Assembly: GCA_030737835.1 (NCBI GenBank)
Contig: CM060854.1
Span: forward strand, 9,634,690-9,698,689
Direction: 5' to 3'
Length of the DNA: 64,000 nt
DNA from: Acorus gramineus
Taxonomy: Eukaryota; Streptophyta; Magnoliopsida; Acorales; Acoraceae
Part shown: piece by piece, positions 1 to 13,010 of the stretch
Layout of the letters: every line of letters starts with the position of its first letter
Numbering within the stretch: the stretch's first letter is position 1
Notes under the pieces: generated by a model
Database searches by the model: none
The model's input: only the letters and a program-made list of their open reading frames with translations
What the model was told of the DNA's origin: nothing
Program-made: the position numbers and the translations under genes

Positions 1-98
1 GAAATCATCATCATAACAACAACCAAACTACCCATTCCCCCACATCACCCATTTACAACAAGAAGCGAAACACATACCCGTCTCTGCCACAGCGGTAA

Positions 99-1499
99 TC
101 ACCAGTAATCATTGCAGGAGCACGCCCCGTCCCTGAAGTGGTGGAACCGCTTGTTATCCCTAACGATGAGCTCCCTCCCCACGATCCTCGACATGATCTT
201 AATCGCATTATGACAGTCCCCGCAGATCCTCAAATTCTTGATAATCCTAAGCGGGGTCCGAGCAGGCGTACTAATCAACCCATACGCGATCGCCAAACGT
301 TCGCTATGATACATAAGCGCCTGCTCCTTCGCCTCCTGATCGATATCATGCAAAACATACCGCGTGTCGGGCACGTACACCTGCTCCTTTGCCTTCGCCT
401 TAGCCTGCCTCAGCTTTTCGAGCTCCGACTTCGTGTGGGTCATCAGCCGAAACTCGACCACCCTGTTCTTCTCATCCACCATGTTCAAACCCGTGACCCG
501 CCTCTTCCGTGGTGGACTCGGGAGCTTCGCCTTCACTGTTCTCGATGAGTTCAACATCACCATCAACTCCCCAGCCCGGTCTTCAAGCTCAACATCCCCA
601 TGGACCCTCGCAAACTCCATCACCATCTCCCAAACCGCCGCATTGGGTTCGATTGGGAGATTCTCCGCGAATTCTTCCAACTCATACAGATACCCAGACT
701 TCCCGAGCACGTCGATCACGCCGAGGTAGTGATCAACGGATGGGGCGATCCCGTAGTCATCGCTCATTGACGCAAAGTGTATGAACGCTTCATCAACGGC
801 CTCTGCGACGGCGCAAGCCGAGAGGACGGCGGAGAACGTGCGCGCGTCGGGGCGGAGACCGAGCTTCCTCATGTTCTCGAACACGTCGAGCCCCTCGTCG
901 CCCTGGCCGTTCGACGCGTACGCCTCGATGAGGAGGTTCCACGATTCGAGGTTCCGGTCGGGCATACGATCGAACGCGCGGCGGGCGTCGCTCGCGCTCC
1001 CGCATCTGGAGTACATGTTCAAGATCCGGTTGTTGATGTCGACGTCGGCGCGGAAGCGGGAGCGGGTGAGGGACTCGTGGAGGCGCTTGCCCGCGTCAAG
1101 GAGGTTCTGGTCGGCGCAGGCGGCGATTAGGGTTGCGATGGTGGGGATGTCGGCGGCGGCGGCGCCGACTTGGTGGAGGAAGTCGACGGCTTCTTTGATC
1201 TTGCCGTCTCGACATAGGGACAGCAAGTCGGGTGGGGGTGTTGATTGCTGTTGTGGTGGTGGTGGTGATGGTGGTGGTGGTCGTTGATTCGGAGGGGACC
1301 AGCGATTGGACGGAGGAGGAGGAGGGGGTGGGGGGCGGTGGTAGTGGTAGTGGGTGTTGGGGGCGGCGGAGGAGGAGGAGGTGGAGAGGCAGCGGAGGGT
1401 GGAGAGTTTTAGGGTTTTGGGGGTGAGGGGTTTGGGGAGCTTGAAGAGGGCGGCGGAGATGGAGCTTCCGATTCGATGCATCGCCATTGAAGATGACAT
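99..1499 (-). CDS. DYW2: DYW-type PPR protein, DYW2-like organelle RNA-editing factor
   Basis: Intronless 466-residue reading frame. Residues 1-45 are rich in Ser, Arg and Leu with few acidic residues, like an organelle transit peptide; 54-90 is a proline-rich linker with runs of Pro; about 118-300 holds only a few degenerate PPR motifs; 375-466 is a full DYW domain. The zinc/deaminase motif is visible as HSE (398-400) with CGDC (426-429), then HH, CSC and a terminal DYW. The motif [20 protein letters not shown] and the C-terminus look like Arabidopsis DYW2 (At2g15690), which supplies the deaminase domain to PPR editing complexes lacking one; that role is family knowledge. The protein is shorter than the roughly 580-residue Arabidopsis one, mainly in the N-terminal linker. 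The first Met at 1499 is chosen because it opens the targeting-like segment. The first 39 codons were copied by the tandem duplication (31401-31516). Confidence 0.9.
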   Translation of the reverse strand: MSSSMAMHRIGSSISAALFKLPKPLTPKTLKLSTLRCLSTSSSSAAPNTHYHYHRPPPPPPPPSNRWSPPNQRPPPPSPPPPQQQSTPPPDLLSLCRDGKIKEAVDFLHQVGAAAADIPTIATLIAACADQNLLDAGKRLHESLTRSRFRADVDINNRILNMYSRCGSASDARRAFDRMPDRNLESWNLLIEAYASNGQGDEGLDVFENMRKLGLRPDARTFSAVLSACAVAEAVDEAFIHFASMSDDYGIAPSVDHYLGVIDVLGKSGYLYELEEFAENLPIEPNAAVWEMVMEFARVHGDVELEDRAGELMVMLNSSRTVKAKLPSPPRKRRVTGLNMVDEKNRVVEFRLMTHTKSELEKLRQAKAKAKEQVYVPDTRYVLHDIDQEAKEQALMYHSERLAIAYGLISTPARTPLRIIKNLRICGDCHNAIKIMSRIVGRELIVRDNKRFHHFRDGACSCNDYW

Positions 1500-2099
1500 T
1501 TTTTTCTTTGTTTTTGGGGGGGTGATGGATCTGAAACCCTAATAAAAGGGGGGTTTTTGTTTTGAGGGGGATTGGGTTTTGAGTGGATGATAATATTGAT
1601 ATTCTAAAACAACCCAAAGCCCGTTTGGTTTAAAAATAGAGCTTTGAATAAATTGGAATAAGTAAGAATAGTCTCAAAATAAGTGTTTTGAAATAAATGA
1701 GAATATGACTAACTGATATAAAATGGTATATAACTTTTGAAATAAAGTTATTTCAGGTTATTCAATCTAAAAGAATATGTGGACCTATTATTAAATTTAT
1801 CATCATTTTTTCATCTTTTATAAATTCTTATCCACATTTTTAAGAGTGATAAGGGTTTTGAGTGGATAATGATATTGGTATTTTAAAACTCAAACAGTGT
1901 TGATGTAAAGTTATTCCTCCAGTATTTCATGATTGATGATTCTAAATTTAGTCTTGTATATCTATTAGATTTTTTCACTCATTGTAATGAAACATTATAA
2001 ATTTTTTACTTTTTTTTATTTATAAATTAGAATATGGGTCGATTCAATACTTTACCTTTATAAAAGTGTACTTTGTAATGGTGAAAGGAACAGAGTGAA

Positions 2100-2380
2100 A
2101 ATGATATGCCCAATCTCTTGTCCATCGTCGCATGCAGTGTACACTATTATATATATATATATATATTCATCTTTTGAAATATATATTGTTATGTGAATTA
2201 AAATATGACTGAGATATATTAGTGTGTTATTTAAAAAATAAAAAATACAATCTCATACACTATGATACAAACGATAAACTTCAATATCACAAACTACGAT
2301 ATACTCTTTATCATCATAATGTATAAGGCTGTAGATGAGATTACAAAATGAATTGTATTGTACGTTAATGATTAAATCAT
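2100..2380. repeat. Dispersed AT-rich repeat, member 1 (MITE-like)
   Basis: A stretch with the shared features GAGATATATTAGTGT, followed by an A-rich run and repeats of the type CTATGATA. Related stretches occur at about 29958-30252, 32105-32366, 54841-55131 and, shorter, 56776-56920. No clean terminal inverted repeat or target duplication was found, so the class is unknown. Confidence 0.45.
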
Positions 2381-3809
2381 AAAAATATTTTTTGATGAGA
2401 ACTGTGGACGGAGAGAATTTTTAGTGGATGAGACACAAACTATGATTATCATATTGTCAACTGTAATTCAATCAATTTTGAATTTTTTTTTTTTAGAAAC
2501 TTTTGAACATATCTATTTCAATCATAACATCAAAACAGATCATATCCGAATTTGAATTTGCGTGCAACGGATGGGAGAGATAAAAAAAAAGAAAACAAAA
2601 TTAACCAACCAAACAAAGCCTTCGGGTTGGGAAGATGTCAACCCAAGGCCGAGCAAATGATAAGAATTCTACTCCATGATATGCATAGCATTTTCGCCCG
2701 CCCACCTAAATGCAAGCAATTTTGAATTTTTAAGAGCGTACTAGCGTTTATATTAAAGCTTATGAATTTTGTGTAATGTCACCACAATGGATACAGAACA
2801 ACATGCATTGATTGGAAAAGAAAAGTATAATATCTTATATCAGTAGGTGTTAACAAAAAAAAAAAATATGGGGCATACATTGATGGGAAAAAAATTGTTA
2901 TAATACGTGTCACACTAATCCAATGAGTACAAAAAAAATTCAAAAAATTATTTTTGAATTTTAAACATACATGAAACGTGTCCACTGTGTTATGTTGTAC
3001 TCCATGTTTGATATTTCATAAACATGTAACAATATGTTCATTGAAGTGTCCGTGTTTTATAGATGATCAGTGATGATTGTATCCAGAAACTCACCGAAAA
3101 TACTAGGAGAGGACATGTTTTCATTGCATAAAAACTCTCCATTTCTCTTCTTCCACCACGATGACAAAAAGATTTAGTTTTACAGTATAGTAGTACTTGC
3201 ACAAAAAAAAAAAAAAGATGACGTTGAAGAAGAATTGAGAAAAAGGAAGAAAAACCAGAAGTTTTGAAGCGTGCAAATGCTTTCTTTAAAGCGATATTGC
3301 CCAACTCAACCCCCGCTTTCGGAGCACAATAAAACATAGGGTCCACTTGGAAACGAAATTGGGCATTTTTTGGATTTGCTAAAAGTTATTTTTCTCAAAC
3401 CTGTTTTCAAGTAGAATAACTGGAGCAAAAAATTGCAGACAGCTTTATGTGAAAAAGTACAAAAAAAACCTAAATTTTCTAGAAGTTGTGGAGATGCAGC
3501 TTTCTACAAAATCAGTTTTAAACTCAGCTTTTGTCTAAAATTAGTTTTGTAATCGTGCAACCAAACACAGCCTTAATGAAAATTTGCATATAACAAATCT
3601 AAAGATTTTGAAAAATTGATTAAACAAAATTGTAAAAAGAACGGAATTTTATAGAACATGTAGGGTTGCCTCTTTGAATAGTTATATAATTTTCCATTCA
3701 AATTTGCAACCTTTAAAGAGTTGCAATTTTCAAAAAAACAATAAAGAAATGGGCACTTTCTCCCTTATGTGAATTTAAGAATGTGGGACTATTCCCCTTT
3801 GTATTACAA

Positions 3810-3815
3810 TTTATT
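3810..3815 (-). promoter_or_regulatory. Candidate polyadenylation signal of ABCC8 copy A
   Basis: AATAAA on the minus strand, about 190 bp after the stop codon at 4002-4004. The same hexamer sits at 33772-33777 after copy B. Confidence 0.4.
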
Positions 3816-4001
3816 CAACAACTGGAGCCTACCAACTCAAAACCATTACATAAAGATTTAACATTGCTGCTTCAGGGTGTACCTGCATTTGATCCCCACT
3901 TATCTGCATGTGATAAATAATTCCATTTGATATTTTCTACAGTAGAAATCTTCAATCATCTGCATCTTCACTAACTTAAAAGTTAAAAATATATATTATT
4001 T

Positions 4002-7000
4002 TCAATGGTAGTTGTTGAGGTTTTGAAGGGAAGGTCTCCTGCAGCTGGACCAATACTCATTCACCAACTTAGAAAATGCAGAGTTGGTCTCCATAAGCTT
4101 CAAAGGCCTCTCATACTCCAACATCTTCCCTGCAAATCAAATCAACAATTCTCAGCTATCATAAGGCAATACTGTTATAGGCCCCTTTTGGCAAGCAGTG
4201 GTATATTAACTGATATAGTCACTAAAAATAATATTTTAATATTTATGTTATTAGAATACTAATTAAGGTGCATCAATCACCCATCTCCCCTCTTCATATT
4301 ATAAATTGATATTTAGAATATAATGCAGTGTATATCAAGTATAGCTAAAGATAAAAGTGATATATATAACAAGACTACCTTATTAAGTCTCCAGAGACAA
4401 AATTAGGTAACATCTAAGTGTACTAAAAAAAATAAAATAAATTAACCCAATATATTATCTCCTTGGAATTGTCCTTCAGAGACCCTTTTGTTGTCATAGA
4501 AATCTATAATATCCTTAATGGGGATAAAATCAGCCTAGATTATGTAGACTACACAAGCATTTCTTTGTATAATTTGCTATTTCATTAGTGTATAAGATTG
4601 TATGGAAATATTAAAACTTTGTTATAGATTTCAAAGATCTTTCAACTTACCATAAGAGAGGACCATGACCATGTCACTGTCCATCACAGTAGGGACCCTG
4701 TGGGCTATGGTTATGACAGTGCAGCTAGAGAATTCATGTCTGATGATGCTCTGAAGGATTGTGTCTGTCGCGGAGTCGATCGATGCTGTCGCTTCATCTA
4801 AAACTAGGATTCTGTTCCTCCTTAAAAGGACTCGGCCAAGGCAGAAGAGCTGTCGCTGCCCCGCGCTCCAGTTTTCCCCTTCGTCGCTCACTTCATACCC
4901 ACCAAAAAAAATGAAAAATATAAACATCAGATTAAGGCTACTGCAATCTATTGCATTGATGGAAATCTACTCACCTGATGAGTCTAAAAGTTTGGGAAGG
5001 CCACTGATTGTTGCCTTCAGTTGGCATTTCTCCAAAGCCTGAGAGAACATAAAACCATTAATAATTATTAAGAGAGTGTCACTAAATATTGGCATGTTTA
5101 TATTGAAATTTAATACAGAATTTAAGCAATATTTACTCCGAACTTCTCTGAATGTTCAGAAAAGTTTTACGATTTGATATCTTCTGTACATATTGTGTGC
5201 CTTTTTAAACTTATATGTTGTAAATTCTAACTTTCATGTTAACATAATTTGTTATGACATCTTTGTTTAAATTCATTAGAGATTAAGCAAAAAATAACTT
5301 TAAAAAGTCATAATCTGAAAGTTGAGTCACAGGATGATCATAAAGAATAGGCACTCTAATTGTAAAAACATAATTGCATTATGAAATTGAGAAGGAATAC
5401 CTGCCATATTTCATGGTCAGAGTGGAGGCCAAGGGGGTCTAAATTAGTCCTAACACTTCCCCTGAAGAGAGTAGGCTCTTGAGGGATTATGCTGAGCTTC
5501 ATCCGAAGATCTTTGAGACCGATGGAACCGATGTCGAGATCGTCTATTAGAATTCTCCCTCCCGATGGCTCCATAAGCCGGAACAGAGCGCTTATCATTG
5601 TCGTCTTCCCGCTTCCAGTCCTCCCGACAACTCCAACTTTGTTTCTCGCCACGAATGTACAAGTGATTCCCTTAAGAACAAGAGGTGCGTTCGGGCGGTA
5701 TCTCATCTGAAAAATATTATAATAAAAAAAGAAAAAGAAAAATGAGCTTTTCACTTAAAGTTGCTTTTGAAATCAGATTTTCCAGGAAGCGTACTTTCAT
5801 CACATTCCTGAAAAGCTCTTTTTCATTGTTGGAAATAGGAATAATGAAAGGAGACTGGACCAATGCAAGTGCTTTAAGGATCAGCTGTATTGAATGCTTT
5901 TAGACAGACTTCTCCCGTTCCGGTATAAACCGCGAGTACACCCGGGATTGATGAAGTGCTGCCTTCAGGATACAATGAAGCCCACTGTAGGTGTTAAGAA
6001 TAGAGTGTGTACTCTCTGTCTGAACCTCTTAGAACTATCTGTTTGAAGGGGCTGATGATGCTAACTCGTAATGGAAAGAAAAAGAAAATGAGTGGTTGTT
6101 ATTATCTGTTTTGGATCTGATGGTCTCCATTTGTAGGCATAATGGTGCCTTTTCATTCAAATGAGACATCCTTTCATGAATGGGGAGTTACAGCAACCGT
6201 CCGATAGGTGGTCCACCATTTCCACGCAATCGTGCGGTCCAGATCGTCCATCATGAGATGGATCCCTTCCAATGACACCTCTTGGTGAATATAACCACCA
6301 ACTGTCAATCCAACGGTGCACATTGCATCTGAATGTTCCTTCATCGGACGGTCCAGATTGCATCTGATCAAAACGATCTACACCATCCAATTAACCAAAA
6401 AGAAAAGGCTCCAACTCAAGTACACCACCACACATCAAAGGTCCACCATAAGGTGTCCACTAAATAGACTTCACTAGAGTAGATTGAGCTCTCCTTATAA
6501 ACACTCAAAACCTTTTACAAACAACCGATGTAGGACTAATTGTTAGGACCACTTTCATCTTCTCATGAGAGGACCACTAAAACCCAAAGAATTTGAATTC
6601 AAATAATGAAAATACCCAACATTCATAACTGTGACCATCTAAGCATAACTATCTAAACGTGTTTCCAGATACTACCCAAGTAACAGATACTCACCTTTAG
6701 ATCCTGAAAATCTATTCTTCCTTCTGAAGGCCACGAAGATGGTGGCCTGTTGTTGTCGAGAACTGCGGGAGGCTCCGGAGGGATGTGCGAAAATTGTTTT
6801 ACGCGTTCCACGGATATGATGTGGTTGTCCAAATTGCAGTACCATTGAGTCATGAAGACCTGGGTTGATGACAGTGTTAAAGCGTATGAAAGAGAGAGTC
6901 CCACCAAACCTGAAATCAAAAATCTAAAATGAGTGTTACAAACACTGAATGTATGAAACTATGAACAACAACCATTTATGATCGACGCGTACCTGGAGCG

Positions 7001-10000
7001 ATGGTTCCACGAGGAAGCAAAATGAGAAGAAGAGTTGATGTGAATATGGTGAAGTTCTGTAGCGCCTCGACTCGAAGAAGCACCCAAGCAATTGAGGCGC
7101 TCGTGTGGAAGAAGAGAGTCGCATCCGTGTCGATGAGCCTTAGATTGTTCTGAATGAACCTATCCACCATCGAAAACGCTCTTATGGTAACCACACCAAG
7201 CGATGTTTCGGTCGCATAGTTCATGACAGGCGCCTTTGTTGTTCCATTGATTCTTGTGAGCTCCCTCGCCGAGGCTAGATAGTACGCCTTTTTATGTGAC
7301 AAACATGTGTGTTAACATTAATTAATAACAATGAGATCATATAATTCAAGATGGGGTACTACTACCTGAACATATTTCACAACAAGAAGAATAGGAGCTG
7401 CGACAATTAGTACTTGCCATGTCACAGCAGCCATTACAACTATAGATGCTACTATCTCGATCGAAGCAGCCAGTGTAAAAGCAATGGAGAATGGTAGATC
7501 GTAGTCGAGGACACTCATGTCTGAACTTGCCTGTGCAACACAAACCTTAAAATGAGTCTGACATGACCAAACTAGATCATTTAGTGATGAAAACATGTGT
7601 AATTCGTACTCGTGTTAATATTCTTCCGACGGGGGTTGAATCGAAGAAAAGCATAGGAGCTCTGAAGACCGAATCCATGAAACCGAAAAAGAACGCCTTC
7701 GAAGCCTTTAGTCCAAGAAGCGCTGCGAACCAACTCCTCAAATACGCAGATAGGCCACTGAAAACAGAGAATGCAGTGTAGACTCCGATCAAAACGCCTT
7801 TCCCAATGCTAGGAATTTGAACTCCTATGGCCAACCAGTACGTCGACATGCCTTGGAGGATGACAAATGCAGTCTGAAAGAGTGTACTCAAGGCAAACAA
7901 CATATAACCGTTGGAGACGCGTATGTAATCAATGTATGGTTTCCAACCCACGTCTCCGATGGCCTTCTCTTCGTCTTCTGTCAATTGAACCGTAGAAGGG
8001 ACCACCATCGAAATCTCTCCCTCACTGTTCTCTGGTTGATATGCAAGTTTTTTTTGAGTCTCACTTTGTTGGTCATGGCTTGCAGGTTCCAACATTGACA
8101 TTGCAGATTGATGAGCACTCACAAGCTGTTCAAACACTGTCCCCAACTTTAGAAGTTCTTCATAACTTCCCATTTGTGTGATCCGTCCGCCTTCGATTAC
8201 CTGAAAAAATAAACACCCAAAGTTCATTATATGCTATATCACAATGTAACATTGTAAAATCAACATATCCCAGTAAGTATGATCACCAGAATTTGATCTG
8301 TTTCTGTGAGGAACTCCACTTGGTGGGTCACTAGAATGACAGTCTTGTTTTGTAAGGCATCCATGACATAGTCCTGCATTCATTCAAATTCACATTATGA
8401 CATCCGAAAAATGTTACACTAAGTCATTCTTTATGCAGTTCCAACTCGATTGAATTGAGCTAGGACTACAGGAATGATTGAGTGTATCGCATTGAAATTT
8501 TTTGTTTATACCTTAAAGAGAGACGCAGCTGTATGCGCATCGACTGCGCTAAATGGATCATCAAGCAGATATATATCTGCATCATTATAAAGAGCTCTAG
8601 CAAGTTGGATCCTCTGCTTCTGTCCTCCACTCATGTTGAGCCCTCTCTGACCGATTTCTGTTAGGTCTCCATGACTGAAGTTCTCTATATCCTTGTCGAG
8701 AGCGCATGCTTTGATTGCTCTCTCGTACCTAACCTTCTCCATTGGCTTCCCGTATAGTATGTTATCGCGTATCGTTCCGCTTTGAATCCAAGATGTTTGT
8801 GAAACATACGCTATCAAACCGTAGATTTCAACCTATACAAAACAAAGTAAACCATTTGAGTATTCAAAAATTTGAACATTGAAATTTTTTTCATATAAGT
8901 ACGAGTATGGATGGATGAAATAGTATTCATTAACATTCTTAGCACTCACAGATCCTGATATTTTCTGTATTTCTCCGAGCATTGCGTGTAAGAGCGATGT
9001 TTTGCCCGCCCCAACAGCGCCACAGACCGCGATTTTCTGGCCTCTTTGAATCTCCAAATTGATGTTCTTCAATGTGATGTTAGTCTGCTCTGTAGTGTCC
9101 CAACTAAAATTTCCTTCACGTATTCTGACACTGAAAATGGAGCTCTCTTTAGGACTCCTAACAATATCACCTTTTTTTATCTCATCTTCCAACAAGAACT
9201 TCTCGACGCGATCCAACGACACCTTCACCTGTATCATCATCGATATCGCTTCGGGGATCATCCGCACGGGCTCTGACATCACCCTCATCGTCGCGAGGAT
9301 CGTGAAAACCGTGCTCGCATTCAAAGGAACGCCACCCAACACCGCACAACCTGCAAAGACCACGGCCGAAACGAAGGTGGGCGACATCCAATACAATGCT
9401 GTTCCATAGGACTTCTTGATCTGTGTTTCTGTGAGCCATTCAAACTCCGAATCCCTGAGAGCCTTGATCGAATTCTTGAACTTCTCCTCCCATGACTGCA
9501 ATTTGATGATCTTCATGTTGTTCAAGGCCTCCGAAGTCGCACGCAACCTCACGTTTTGCGAATCCATGTAGCGCGACTGGCATTTTTGCAGAATCTTTGC
9601 GAATGGAAGATTTAAGAGTCCGCACGCCACGAGTGGGATTAGACTAGGCAGAGCACCAATCCTCACAGTTGCGAAGAGGATCGCAATCGCGAAGATTAAT
9701 TGCAATGGAAGAGTCCATGACATGTGAAACCACCATGGGAAGTCCCCCATTCGATACACATCGACCGCGATGTAGTTAACGATCTCCCCAGTCGAGTGAT
9801 TCCTCTTAACAAAACTCGACAGCTTGAGTTGCTTCTGAAAGATGGCTCCCATCAGAGCCGATCGCATTCGCATCCCAAACCTCTTCGAATCGAAGAACAT
9901 GTGCCTCTCGGAGAGAGACTCCACAAGTTTCATAACAACAAAGCATCCCAACAACAAAAGTCCCTCGTAAGTGCTTCTCTCTTCGCGCGTGGAGTACTTC

Positions 10001-11420
10001 ACGAACGCGTAAAGCAATATTGGAGAAGCAGAGACCGCAATCGTCTTGAGAAGCGCGTAGACACCCACCACCACCATCTCTTTATGGTAACACTTCATCA
10101 GTGCTAGTAAGACTAAGTTATTTGAATTCGAGTTTTTCTTTCTTTGTGCGATCCAATGTTGAGCGAAATTTTCGCAAGCCAAAAAAGCTCCATCTTTTGA
10201 ATCTAAAGTAGGTATGTCATCGAGGTCTAATGGTTTTCTGTAGCCCAAACTCAACAGGTGATTCATCCAAGAGAACGTTAGGCGGCTGAGGACACCCACA
10301 TTGGGTAGATTTGTTTGCTTTTCGTGTTCTTTGCTCAGTAGAGGTTGTGATAAAGTGCTTTTGTTCAAATTGGACCTACAAATCAAATGCTTAGTGACTC
10401 GAAAGGCAAAGAAGAGGAGGAGTAGATTCATGGGCCAAGAAATCGCATCGGAGATTGGAAGATTATGTGTTTCTACTAGAGTTTTCAAGTTCAATAGTGA
10501 AATGAGAGTGGAAAATGTGAACCACCATGTCAAGGCCAAGACTTGAATCCATTTGGTCCATTTTATGTTCAAAGAAACTGAAATGCCTAACCAAACCAGT
10601 CCTCTAACAATATAAGCCAAGCCATTGTTTTTGTAGACTAAATCCCATAATCCGATACTGAGATTTGCGATGAATGTGATCGAACAACAGATCAATACAG
10701 ATATGGTAAACCAATCTTTAGTTCTGCTCACATTGATGTATTGCTTTCTGAGGGAACCAATTAGCAAAGCCAAACAAAAGATAACAAGGAATATGAGGTT
10801 CACAACATCTATGACTTCTCTTTGTGTGCATGAAGAACCAAAATCTGAAGTCATTATACAAATCTTATGTGAAACACCTGCAGTTCCAATAAAAAACAAC
10901 TATGAGACAAACCAATAAAAAAAACTGTGAATGTTGAAATTTGTGTCATCCATAAAGGAGTAATTTGTGTAGTGAAAAATTATGTGAGATCTTACTGAGA
11001 TATTTTTATGTACTTCAACATGTTCTGATACATCACAATTCAATTCACAATGACTCTTAACAAAACCATTATTTAACAGTTGCCACTTATATAGGCATGT
11101 ATTTAAGTACATAAACTACCTATTCATAAAAGCATTGAAAACAGAACAGAGACAGAGAACAAAAGGAAACAAAATTAATAAATCACTGTGTAGATTTGTT
11201 TTCATTTTTAAATGAATAATGCATGCAGGCTACAAAAAAAAAAAAAAAACCTTGAAAAGAACAAACAGCCCAAATAAGAATCTGAAAAGAATCATATGTT
11301 AAATTAAAAGAGGATGAACACCAAAGAGCTGAAACATATTATGTATTGAAAGTGATGGAAAAATAAAAAATAGTGATTATTGAGTTTACCTTGCAACATC
11401 TCCAATGCATCCATGTTCAT
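4002..11420 (-). CDS. ABCC8: ABC transporter C family member 8-like (MRP type), copy A
   Basis: Twelve exons with GT/AG borders, read on the minus strand: 11390-11420, 8950-10877, 8512-8832, 8287-8373, 7610-8200, 7366-7530, 6993-7287, 6695-6909, 5401-5706, 4975-5038, 4651-4890, 4002-4129. They join in frame to 4371 nt (1456 residues plus stop), the usual ABCC8 length. Order: N-terminal TMD0 helices, TMD1, NBD1, TMD2, NBD2. NBD1: Walker [10 protein letters not shown] (630-638), signature NMSGGQ (719-724), Walker B ending D744 with Asp745 where the catalytic Glu would be, H-loop His777. NBD2: Walker [10 protein letters not shown] (1239-1247), signature WSAGQ, Walker B with Glu1367. One degenerate and one competent ATP site is normal for ABCC proteins. 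Start ATG at 11418-11420 in a 31-nt first exon; a second in-frame ATG follows two codons later. Sequence is closest to what I know of grapevine ABCC8; substrate unknown. Copy A has Leu659 where family members usually have Ser. Confidence 0.93.
5760..6650. repeat. Insertion-like block in the long intron 8 of ABCC8 copy A
   Basis: The 985-bp intron between exons 8 and 9 is much longer than its neighbours and holds a less AT-rich block. Near 6493-6550 it reads CTTATAAACACTC followed by CCGATGTAGGACTAA, an arrangement common near the transcription start of plant LTR or TRIM elements. The matching copy B intron (35668-36624) lacks about 45 bp near 6350 and has small replacements. Termini and target duplication were not resolved. 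Confidence 0.4.
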
Positions 11421-11437
11421 CTGAGCTTCTGAACACT

Positions 11438-11477
11438 TCTTCTCTCCCTCTCTCTCTCCCTCTCCCTCTCCCTCTCA
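11438..11477 (-). repeat. GA/GGGAGA microsatellite in the ABCC8 copy A 5' leader
   Basis: A pure pyrimidine run on the plus strand (CTCTCC units) just upstream of the start codon, read as GA-rich leader in the transcript. Copy B has a shorter run at about 41363-41394, so the leaders differ in length by about 8 bp. GA-rich leaders are common near plant transcription starts; no clear TATA box is visible upstream. Confidence 0.6.
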
Positions 11478-13010
11478 CTTTAAAACTCTCCTTTGGCAAG
11501 TAAAATCTCCAAGTCAAATCCAGAAGAGGTGGGTCAATTGTTAAGATGATGTTAGACTGTAATTTTTGAAACAATAAAAATATTTTGATTATTATTTTTT
11601 ATTAAAATTTAAACATGTAACTATATTAATACAGTGATACCCTTTAATGATTTACAATGGAGTCATGAAACCGTCACTTTCACATCCCTAATTGAACTGT
11701 AAAAACGCCATCAATATAGGAGTTTTTAACTTAATATTTAATAGCTAAAAATCATTAAAAAAAATGTCACACAGTTTCCTATACTTATATGTGATCATCA
11801 TTTCATCACCATCTGATCAAATAGATTTTTATTAGATGGGTAAAAAAAAAAAAAAAAAGGCTATCCGAGGATTTCTAAAGTGTGAATAGTGTTTGAATCA
11901 TTTCATTTCATCATCCATAGTATAATGTTAACTCCTGCTCCATTTTCAATCTCAATTTCAGTCTACATATGATTTGAATTTTTTTAAAATAGTATACCTC
12001 ATCTAATGAGGTGCATTCTTATGCTCCAATGAATTACATGAATGCATTTATAAAAAATGTAATTTTTTTTTTTTTGAAACATATGCCTTATTAATGTGAG
12101 CATATGCGTCGATAGATTTAGAAAATCATTGTGTTCGTCCAATCAGTATCAAATATAAATTATTTTTAACTATTTTTGTCATTACATAACACATACATAC
12201 ACAAATACTTAATTACTTTATTGATATAAAAGACATCATTTTCATACATTTAGATGGACACACAAAAAGTTAAAGTTCAGTTGTCATTTATAGGCAGTTA
12301 TCAGCCTTTGGTTTCTACACATTATATGTCATATTATTATTATTGTTATGTTGTGGTTGTCTTTGTTTTGTCTGACATCAACAACAATATCCCCATAGAT
12401 TGAATGGTTTTTCTGTCACAACTATTCTCACTGTAACACCTCACAGATTCTCTATTAAATGGGGCTAAATGTCAAAACACAATGTACATGACACCAAAAA
12501 AAAATTTCACATCCATTGGTGTACATGAAGACATAAAAGCTGCATTCGATTTTCCTTTATGGTGGGCGGTTAGCAGCCTTTGGTCTTCAGACGTAAGTGA
12601 ACATTATTATATATTAATTATTTATTGTACTTACGTGTTTGTCTTTTTTTTTTTCTGAAATCGAATGATTTTTTTGTCACACCTATACTTACTGAAATAC
12701 CCCTACATTTGACCGAAATATCGCTAATGGTCGTGTGGTATTGACGAAATTTTAACCTCATCGAAGGGCCTTTCTTTCATTTTCCAACTGGGCAAATGAG
12801 ACACAGAGATTTTTTTTTTTTTTTAATTAGAGGGCAAAACCAAATGTTGTCACAGTCAATCGTTTCAAAAATGAAAATGATTCTTTTTGGAATGATTTTA
12901 TCAGATCGGATGAAGGTGCCACCGAGATTGTTGTATTTTAGTACTAATTTAATCATTTTTTTTTTCATGTATAACACTTGTCTTTATTTATACAACAGTA
13001 CTGTTACCTA
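11478..13010. other. Intergenic region upstream of ABCC8 copy A
   Basis: AT-rich, no coding region recognised. Contains the ABCC8 promoter side and short MITE-like AT-rich stretches (for example about 11890-12090). The sequence recurs at about 41395-42933 in copy B; one stretch (12300-12900) is nearly identical between copies. Confidence 0.7.

Larger units (their letters stand above)
1500..4001. other. Intergenic region between the DYW2-like and ABCC8 genes, copy A
   Basis: No coding region recognised. It holds the upstream side of the DYW2-like gene, AT-rich repeats, a TA microsatellite near 2147-2166, a copy of a dispersed repeat (about 2100-2380), a possible MITE remnant (about 3318-3575, right end reading CCAAACACAGCC) and the 3' side of the ABCC8 gene. 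The same sequence recurs at about 31517-33963 in copy B with scattered substitutions and small indels. Confidence 0.75.

Noticed and set aside
138..1542. Several plus-strand open frames over the DYW2-like gene
   Set aside because: They are antisense shadows of a GC-rich coding region; only the minus-strand frame has recognisable domains.
4005..4262. 85-codon plus-strand frame identical in both copies
   Set aside because: Antisense of the last ABCC8 exon and its intron.
9046..10107. Plus-strand open frames over ABCC8 exon 2 (and equivalents in copy B)
   Set aside because: Antisense of conserved transporter coding sequence; no domain similarity of their own.
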